DNA of 64,000 nucleotides, taken from the NCBI GenBank assembly GCA_002179805.1, contig NAVB01000002.1:1-64000 (forward strand). The letters are read 5' to 3'. Position 1 is the first letter of the stretch. Every line of letters begins with the position of its first letter. This DNA comes from Acanthamoeba lenticulata (Eukaryota; Discosea; Longamoebia; Acanthamoebidae). The notes below the pieces were generated by a model. That model saw only the letters and a program-made list of their open reading frames with translations. It did no database searches and had not been told where the DNA came from. A program made the translations under genes and the position numbers. Of this stretch, positions 56,146-64,000 are shown piece by piece.

Positions 56146-58117
56146 TTACAGATCGTCAAAGTGGGCAGGGACGAAGGTCATGCTCCCATCTCGCCAGCCC
56201 ACCGCCGGGTACCTGTGCCCAAGTCACGCAAAGCCACGCGGTGATGAGCTTACAACGTCAGCGCTGTGATGCGTGGGGAGAAGGAAAAGGTACAAAGGGA
56301 CACGAGGCAGACGGGTGAAGGCTTCGCCCAGCCGTTTGCCGTTCTTGTAGTAGCTCAGCTTCATCTCGTTCAAGTCGAGCACAACCCCAATTACGTCGCC
56401 TCGCGCAAACGTTTCGCCTGTTTCGCCGTCACGTGCAGGTCGTCGTGAGTTCACCGCGGTGCGGCATGTGCCTTCACAGCAAAGAGAGGAGGAGCTCGAG
56501 CATACCAAAGGATCGGCCGGAGCCGGTCGAATGGTCGCCCGTGCTCAGATAGGACGTGTAGTTGTAGGCCCACGAAAACGAGTCCACTCCAAGATAATTG
56601 TCCATCTGAATATTATATTTTAATATAGATTATAAAATTTAAAATAATTATAATAATAAAAAATATACCTGGGTAATTTCCTTGCGGGCGATGCCGATGT
56701 AGGCCTCGTCGCCAGAGACCTTGATGGCCCACGCGTGTCGGCCAGACGTGTAGCCCTCCTTGGCCACGGCAACAGAGTACCAGTACGACTGTGTCTTGTT
56801 CACCGTCTTGCCATCGCTGCTAACCTGGAGGACACCAACGCCGGTCGACATCAACAACAACCAGCGACCGGGGTGAGCCACGCGCGACTGGCGAACGCTT
56901 CGTGATGACATGAGGTGGCCCCGTGGTCCACACGTACAGCGATGTGCTGACCGTGCCGCTTGAGGTCCCACACGGCTTCGGTCGTGCAGCGTCGGTGCCG
57001 GAATCGTGGGTTATTGGCGTCCATCTTGTACACATCGCTTCCCTGCAAGGCCTTGTGCCTGATCGCCTGTTTTTGCGATACGAAAATCACCAAGTTATTA
57101 CTTCCTTCATAATTTCATGAATATTAATATCATCAAAAATATTGGACTTGAATTCTATTGAATAAAGTAAAAAGGGGCGTGCCTCGGAGATGTAAGCCCG
57201 CGGGACGAGCGCGCTCGGGTCGTCATCGAGGGCCAGCAATTGCGTGGTGGACATGATCGGGAACCGAATGCCAGTCAGCAGCGGCGCCATGGCCTCTCGC
57301 ATGCGGGTCGCGTAGTCGGGACCGAACTTCCAGTCGGGCACCTCTGGCAGCTCGAGCTCTCCCGAGGCGCTTTTCTCTTCTTCGTCTTCTCCTTCTGGAC
57401 ATAGCCGAAGACAACTAGACTTCAACCATCGCCCGCACTCATTGGTTCTCCCCATCAATGGGATATCGTACCGTTGTGATGGTCTTCATCGTTGTCGTCG
57501 TTGTTGTCGTTCTTGGCGGGCACCACGTCGGGGAAGGTCCACTCTTCGCCCGCGGCCAATGTGATTTGCCTGTTTGCCGAGGCACGTCCGTGTGAGTGCC
57601 CAGACGGGCCGAGCTGAGCCTGGCGGAGGGGAGATGTACCGATCGGCCCATACGCCGACGATGACGAAGAGCACAAAATCGCCCACGTTCAGGTCGTCGC
57701 TCGTCAGCAAGTGCTGTAGGGCTGCAGAGACGACAAGACATGCACAAGATATAAGTGACGCTGAAGTGAAAAAGAAGGAAGAAGGACAAAAGTTGAACCT
57801 GCTTCAGAGAATGCAAAGATGGTCCGCCGCGCGTCGGTACCGAGCACCTGGGCAAAGTGGGACGCCAGGAACTGGTGGCAGGTGTCGCGCGCCTTGACCA
57901 CGGCTTTCGACCTCGTGTCGGGGAGGTTGTAGAGGTCCGTGTAGTGCTGATAGAGGTCCGCTACGTTGGCGATGGTAAGCACGGTACCGTCGGGCAGGAC
58001 CTCGGCCTTCTTATTGTTCTGGGTGAGGAGAGACGAGACAAACGAGGCGCCGTGCTGCGAGGTCAGGAACGCGCTGGTCAGGGTGCCCTTGGAGGTTGAC
58101 GAGGAGCCATTTCCCAT
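56146..58117 (-). CDS. BACK-SPRY domain protein with predicted N-myristoylation
   Basis: The start MGNGSSSTSKG fits the N-myristoylation consensus (Gly2, small residue, Ser6). Residues about 60-140 read as a BACK-like helical region (ARDTCHQFLASHFAQVL, then ALQHLLTSDDLNVGD), which normally follows a BTB domain in Cullin-3 adaptors; a full BTB fold is not evident ahead of it. After an acidic linker (CPEGEDEEEK...) comes a SPRY domain split over exons: SYWYSVAVAKEGYTSGRHAW and YIGIARKEITQ (56680-56800), DNYLGVDSFSWAYNYTSYLS (near 56560-56620), FARGDVIGVVLDLNEMKLSY and KNGKRLGEAF (56330-56410), then YPAVGWRDGSMTFVPAHFDD, stop at 56146. SPRY domains bind short peptide motifs. A membrane-attached ubiquitin-ligase adaptor is a reasonable guess. 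Exon limits are approximate. Confidence 0.65.
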
Positions 58118-58335
58118 TTTGTGACCACTTCTGTGGTCCCCTGAGATGGACCAAGAGAATCACAACACCTGCTTCTTGAATTGATTTTGTTTGCGATGAA
58201 AGATCACCAAACAGCAGACTTGGTCTTCTTTTCTCTGAATAGCCACGTCGGCAGCAAAAAAATATTGAATTTAAAAAGATTACGTTGGGGTCGAAAACCA
58301 AACATGTTGGTCAAAAATGCTGTGGGCGGCTGGCA
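58118..58335. other. Short intergenic region
   Basis: About 220 bp between the CLU-like stop and the BACK-SPRY start, same strand. It includes an A/T-rich piece near 58255-58285. Probably terminator and promoter. Confidence 0.35.
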
Positions 58336-61300
58336 CTAGAGGAGCTCCTCTTTGGCACGCTGCTCCCGCTCCTTTTCCTCCTGTCCAGCTCGGCCGATCA
58401 ACTCGTCCGCAGTCAAGTAGCAGCCTGTCGCACCAAAGGGACCGAATGTCGTCGTTAGCAGGCAAGTTTGATGAGAGGTCGATGGCCCTACGCGGAAGAG
58501 GGGCACCGTACCGAGGATAAGCACAGTGTGCTCATTGGAAAAGTGCTGCTTGAGGAAGAGCCCAAAATTGCGTAGATGCTGTGGGTGAGTGGCATCAAGT
58601 CGAAGAGCGAGATCATAGAAGACCCGCGCCCGCTCGACCAGCTCCTCACGCTTTTGTTTCATCTCTTCGCCCGGCTGTTCACTCATCAACAGCTCGTTGG
58701 CCTGATGTTGTTGTCATTAAAAACCACAGCGTTAATATTCGCCTTGAACAAACGCAGAGGAGGCAGGGAGTAGTTCAACTCACCATCTTGAGGGACATGC
58801 ACGCGTAGTTGTTGCAGGCCGACGGCAGCGGGTTGAGGGTCTTGAGGGCCGCTTGGTAGATGTGATGGGCGTCGACGTAGTCCTGATAGTGCGTAAAGAG
58901 GAAGTCGGCGTATGTACACAGTATCCGCGCCTTGGGTTCCTTGGCCAGAGCCTGTCAAAGTTGACGCAAAGCCCACCCTAAGTCAGTCACCGCGCCGAGG
59001 ATGAAGAGAAGAGAAGAGAAAGATGAAGAGAAGAAGAAATGTACCAGGAGGTAAGCATCCTCGGCCTCGTCGAACAGATTGCATCGCTCCAGGAAGATGG
59101 CGTATCTGAGCAGCACCTGAGGGTTCTGCCCGCTCACCTCTACCGCGCTCGCGTAGCACGTGTCCGCCTGGACCACCACGACGCGTTGGTGTCAGCCCAC
59201 AGTTGTGTACAACTCTTGAGTTGAGCACACATACCTTCTCCAACTGCCCGAGGGCGGCGTGACAGTCGGCCAAATGGCCCAGTATGCGGGACGAGCTGTA
59301 GCCCTGCCGCAGGGTCTGCACGAAGCGGTCGACGGCCAGAAGGTAAAAATGGCGCGCTTCTCGCTCCTGCTTCTCCTTCTCGGCCTTGAACGTGGCCTTC
59401 CTGAAGGCCAAGTAGCCCTGCTCCCCCACAAGACCACAAGCACACTCCATCAGCATTTGGTCTGGCCTATAGCACCAGATGCCGTACACGCACCTGTGCG
59501 TAGAGCGAGAGCGGCGTGGACTCGACGCGGTCCACGAGGCGCGCGAGGTCGCCGTCGTCCAACGGGTAGGCCGCGTCGAACGCGCGTGCCGAGCCGTTCA
59601 GGAACAACTTCCTCGACGTCTTGACCCAGCGCAGCCCAACTGTCGCCAGCCAGCCAAACGGTTCAGTTCTCTACGAGTCACCTCCCGTCCGAGCACAGCG
59701 ACATGTACCAGACTCGCTGACGAGGCGGAAGACCAGGATGCGGCCGTCGGTCTCCCCCATGACCTCGCTGTGAGGGCACGTCACGTAGTGCTGCAGCACA
59801 TGGATGTGTTAGTAGGCACAAAGGCGCCAGGACGATCATGGTTGGTTGTTGTTCGCACCTTGAGGTTGAAGGACTCGACGTTCTCGTCGTCCGCGAGGAA
59901 GGACTCAAACTTGGCGGCCAGGAGCGGCACCATGTCTTCCTTCCAGAACGCCTCGGCGTCCTCGCCTGCGCCAAGCACCAGGTTCAGGATGTCGATCTGC
60001 GAATCGTCGCCATCATCGCGGTGGGCCAGGTTAGAAAACACTTCATCATCATCATCATCATTGTACGTCTTACGCACCACGGAGGAGATGAGCTGCGACT
60101 CGCCCAGAGTCCTATCCGGGGCGTAGCGGCGGGCCTGGTATCGCATCGCGGCGCGGAGAAGATACTTGGTCGCTCGCGCCACCATCTCGACCATCAGATA
60201 CCACCGCCAGGCTCCCGCTTCACACACAACACACGCCCAGCAATCCAAGTCCACGATCAGTGCCTCATGACGCTTTGGTGTTGGGGTGCGTGGGCGTACA
60301 GGTGAAATGGCGCCGGAGGAGGCCCAGATGGCGGACGTTGATGCCCCGCGCGTGCATGTTGGAAATGAGGAACTGCGAGCTGTAGACGCCCGCGGCTTCG
60401 CGTTTCTCCCACTTTCGTGCAAACTCGGGCACCACCACCTGTGCACACCGCAATCGTGAGCGTGAGTAGGCACAGTGACGGGACCCGGACGTGATCACGT
60501 CAGAGCCAGAAGCCGTACCGTCGTGAGGTAGGCCGAGGCGTCGGCGACGTGTCGCTGAAGCTCGTCGAGCGGACCAGCTGCGGCTTTGTCCGGGTCAGTC
60601 GACCTAAAAAGAGGGCCAACCACACGTTAGCTCGTCCCCCTGGATCTGGGCCGATGGTGTCGCGCTTCGAGGCCAAGCATGCGTGTGGGGCCGAGGCGGG
60701 AGGAGGCCTGGTACCCAAGTCGGCCCCGGTAGGCCTCGGCGCAGAGCGGACGCGAGAACTTGCGCACGAGCTCCGGGCGCAGCTCCCGTGCCAGGTGAGC
60801 CCCCTTGACTCTGTGCGTCCGACTCATCAGCACCACATAGGACGGAACAATATTTTCAAGGAAGGAAGGAAGGAAGGGGTTCGAACTCGAGCCGGGGTTG
60901 CTCGCAGGGGAATAGACACGCAGCGTTGGACACGTAGAGGCGGCCGTCCTGTGCGGACAAGCGGCGCGTTAGCACACAGCGTGCGTTCTCACATGCGGAC
61001 CGAAAGGGAAAGGAGTCCATTCGTACGGCCTCGCGCGTGACGATGAGGTCCAGCGGGGTGAAGAGCCGAGGGAGTGGTCGGTCTTCCGGGCCCTCCTGAT
61101 CGACGGCGTAGGACTGCAGGTTGAGTCGCCGACAGATGCGTTTCAGCTTTTTGTGCACTTCCCGGTTCCTGTGCGTAAGACACGGCTTAGTCAAGCGGCC
61201 ATCTCGTGCGCAAGTGACGTGACGAGTACCAGACAAAGTCGCTCGGGCTGGCCGAGGGGGACCCGTAGACGACATTGGGGTCACTGTTGGGCAGCTTTGA

Positions 61301-63992
61301 CGTCGCTGCATGACGGATCACGCGTATCAAGAATAATGAGAACTCGACAACAGGAAGGGGAAGGTTGGAGAAAAGAGCAGTGTCGGACCGACGAGCCGGA
61401 AGCCACTAAAGTCGACGGTGCAGACCAGCGGGAAGTAGAGGTCAGGAATTCGGGCATCGATCACGCACTGCACCATGTGCAGCATTGCGCGCAGGTCGTG
61501 GTTCACCTGTTTGGCAGCGTCCTCTGTCGCATGATCAACCTCAGATTAGCGGCTTCTTGCTTGCATCCCACCAGTCAGGTCCACACTGGGCCGTACCGGT
61601 GCCAGCAAAGAGGTTTTGGCTGTTGTTCGCCACGCGTAGATGGATGCCGTGCGCCACGAACTCCTCGGTCTCCGGCGCTGACGTTTGGGGTCCCTGTAAG
61701 CACCCACTATAGGGCAGGCTAAGGACAGGTGCCGAGGCGACGTACATGTGGACACAATGGGCACTATGCTCTTCTGTGGCGTTGGCAAGTGGAGCTCCGC
61801 GATGATGGTCTGTGTACACGCGCAGCAAGACATGAGTCTTTCGTGTCGAGCGTCTTTCAATGTCGTCAGCATCCAAGAGAGTGGTCAACGACGAACCTTG
61901 GCGAGACAGCTGACGGTGGTGGTGAAGTCGGTGATCAGCTGAACGAGCGAGATGTAGGTCACCAGCATGTCCTCGCTGTCTTCCTCCGCTGTTATGCCAG
62001 TGAAGTGTGGCAAACGGCGGTCAGACACTCGTCACCTTGTGAACGTGCGGCAGGCTCAGGGCAACTTACCAGAGCTCCGCATGGAGTCGAGGATGGTGGC
62101 AAAGGAGGCGCTCCAGGACGTGTTGCGTGTGTTCTGTGGCGGTGGCGCTGGGCCTATGAAATTTCAAGAAGATCATGTCAGCATATTGATGCTCCGCTTC
62201 GGCACAATGGCACGAGAACGGATGGTCGTACCGCTAGACGGAACGCTGATGGTGCTGCCACGATTCTTGCGTGGCGAGCTAAAGTCCATGCTTCGTCGCT
62301 CCAGGAGCCGCTTGATGCCCTTCCGCTTGCCTTTGTCCGCAGGCGACGCCTCGCACCTCGCGCCATTGGCCTGGCTCGCCCTGAACACAACACACGCGCG
62401 TTGTCATTACCTCTGGAGAGGAAAGCAAAAGTGCTCATCGGCTGGTCTGGTCCGGAGAGTGCGTACTGGAGCTCGTCTTCGTACTCGCGCAGCTCCCGTA
62501 GCGCGTCAGCCATGCAGGTGATGTAGCCCTTGTCGTCATGGCACTCCTGCTTCGGCCCTAGGGTGTGAGACAAAGGCCGTCGGTAAAGGCTGAACCTGGG
62601 GCTGGCGTACATCTGCGAGACATTCGGCTTCGTCTTCCATTTCCAGGTCGTCTTCGCTGCCACTGTCGTCGCTCTCCTCCTCCACCAGCCGGATGGGGCT
62701 CGTGCTTAGTCGGTCGGGCCTCTCGGCCGAGATCTTCAACGTTCGCGTCCTCTGGCGTCCAAGAGTTGCCCTGCGGTGGACGCACAGGTTGTTTTCATTA
62801 GCATCTGATCAAACGAAGCAACAATCGGCCAAGGAGGCACTTTCTTCACTTACCTCACTGGCGGGTTGGCATGATCGGACTTGGAGAGTGTGCCCGAGGG
62901 ACTGCGCGGTCAACATCACGACACGACAAAGGCAAGTGAGACGACGGACCCACCTGCAACCTGCTTGTGATCATCAGAAGAGCTGAGACGGCACCCGCGA
63001 CGGCCGATAAATGATGTAGTTGGCGGCTGTTGCGACGCATCACCTCCTTCGCGGTTCGATGGCCTCCGTGTGAGATTATCCGTTGACCATCCGGGCGAAG
63101 GTGTGGAGGCGACCGTGTTGTTTGGCCCACATGTGGACGCGGCGCTTGGCACAGCGACCGGAGCGGAGACGGCGACGGGGGCAGCCGATGTTGGCGCTGC
63201 CAGTGACGTCCCGGCAGCGTTCGGGAGTCGGTTCTTGGGGAACGAGCCGCTGCGCGCTCGAAAGCTTTCTCGCCTGGACATTTCAATGTCCAGTTCGCTC
63301 AGCACAAACGCCCGCTTGCGCAGTCTGCGCCCGACGTGGTCAGTGAGATCAACCATCTGAGGACGGCGGGCTGCCATGCACCAATTCAACACGAACCTCA
63401 GGATTAATTCCTCTCGTCGCGCTCGCCATCGCTCAAGGTTGACTCGGTTGTCGTGGGCTGTGGCGGCGTTGGACTTCTCCGCATCCTTTTCCTTGTCTGT
63501 GTTCGTTGTAGGCAGCCAGCGAGATGGTCAACGAACGCATTTGGTGTTGTATCTTGCGTTCTCAGACTTGGCGACGTACCGCTGCTGCTCGAAGGCTGAT
63601 GAATCAAGGAAAAGAACCAGGATAACGAGTCTGCCTTCTTGGCCGTGCCCGAGGTGGAAGTCCCCGGACCAGACTCAGCGGCGGTGTTGGGCTTGTCGCC
63701 CTGACCATCGGGCTTGCTGGCTGCGGTGCTGGTAGCCCTTGAGAACAGAGGCGCCTTGGCTGCTCAACGCTCCTCCGTCAGAAGTTGGTTGGTTTCCTTT
63801 GTCGTGAGGCGGGCAGATGTACCAACGGCACGGGTGTGCTGCAGGCACGGCGAGTTGTAGCGGGCAAGGAGACTGGCGATCTGCGGGTCGCATGATGTGA
63901 GGACGACGAAGCGCCGGAACGCGGTCGTCTCCACCGCTCGATGGGACGTCTGTGTGGTCCGCTTGAAGCGGGCCGCACTGTTTTCTGTTCAC
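58336..63992 (-). CDS. CLU (clustered mitochondria)-family protein with TPRs; 5' part outside window
   Basis: Read right to left, the gene enters at the right edge with a Ser/Pro/Thr-rich, poorly conserved N-terminal part (63.9-61.9 kb). A CLU-like region follows: FVAHGIHLRVANNSQNLFAG, NHDLRAMLHMVQCVIDARIP, SDPNVVYGS, HKKLKRICRRLNLQSYAV, DGRLYVSNAACLFPCEQPR and ELRPELVRKFSRPLCAEAYR. The central eIF3-p135-like helix block follows (FARKWEKREAAG, NMHARGINVRHLGLLRRHF near 60300-60420). TPR helices close it (NPQVLLRYAIFLERCNLFDE, ALRLDATHPQHLRNFGLFLK), ending RAKEELL with the stop at 58336-58338. CLU proteins bind mRNAs for mitochondrial proteins and govern mitochondrial distribution. This copy's long disordered N-terminus differs from typical CLU, so it may be a divergent paralogue. 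The 61.9-64 kb part could belong to another gene. Confidence 0.65.
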
Positions 63993-64000
63993 AGCGCATT

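Noticed and set aside
60873..60895. GGTTCGAACTCGAGCC, resembling a tRNA T-arm
   Set aside because: No matching acceptor, D or anticodon arms; it lies in the coding and intron sequence of the CLU-like gene.

Overview
The window is nuclear DNA from a GC-rich, intron-dense protist. Most protein genes are cut by short introns (about 50-130 bp) with GT..AG ends and T-rich interiors. Coding exons have a strong G/C third-position bias. The gene set is eukaryotic: DNA polymerase alpha, GCN1, a CLU-family protein, a CDP-alcohol phosphotransferase and an organellar-type PPR protein. An F-box/ankyrin protein of the kind shared by amoebae and their giant viruses is also present. This fits a free-living amoeba such as an Acanthamoeba-like amoebozoan; the genus is inferred, not proven.

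Left part (1-16.7 kb). A minus-strand SAM-domain/P-loop GTPase runs off the left edge and is divergent from DNA polymerase alpha (4.0-10.2 kb). Two intronless minus-strand genes follow: a CCHC zinc-knuckle protein and a small zinc-ribbon protein with a likely myristoylation/palmitoylation start (MGGCVS). Then come a CDP-alcohol phosphotransferase, a single-pass membrane protein and a small secreted protein with a TATA-like box.

Middle (17-44 kb). GCN1 fills 11 kb. A PPR protein follows, made of about 13 near-identical 105-bp repeats. The next 1.6 kb holds decayed gene pieces, including a frameshifted adenylate-forming ligase. After it lie a large TPR-type/SBF2-like protein, an intronless F-box/ankyrin protein on the minus strand, and a membrane-anchored gamma-glutamyltransferase.

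Right part (44-64 kb, all minus strand). A gene of about 6.6 kb appears to join a chain of small phase-1 exons, each with a W-x-Q-x-G/N motif, to an M11 (gametolysin-type) metalloprotease with a mucin-like stalk and a membrane anchor. Its upstream neighbour is a seven-exon cytochrome P450 that matches the fungal nitric-oxide reductase family (CYP55/P450nor) along its whole length. Beyond it are a HEAT-like protein, a likely myristoylated BACK-SPRY protein and a CLU/TPR protein that runs off the right edge.

No operon logic applies. Each gene has its own promoter region, and several pairs are divergent (3.6-4.0, 11.9-12.3 and 40.6-41.0 kb). The most notable items are the amoebal P450nor, the phase-1 exon array attached to the M11 protease, and the PPR array whose predicted RNA code is almost entirely pyrimidine.
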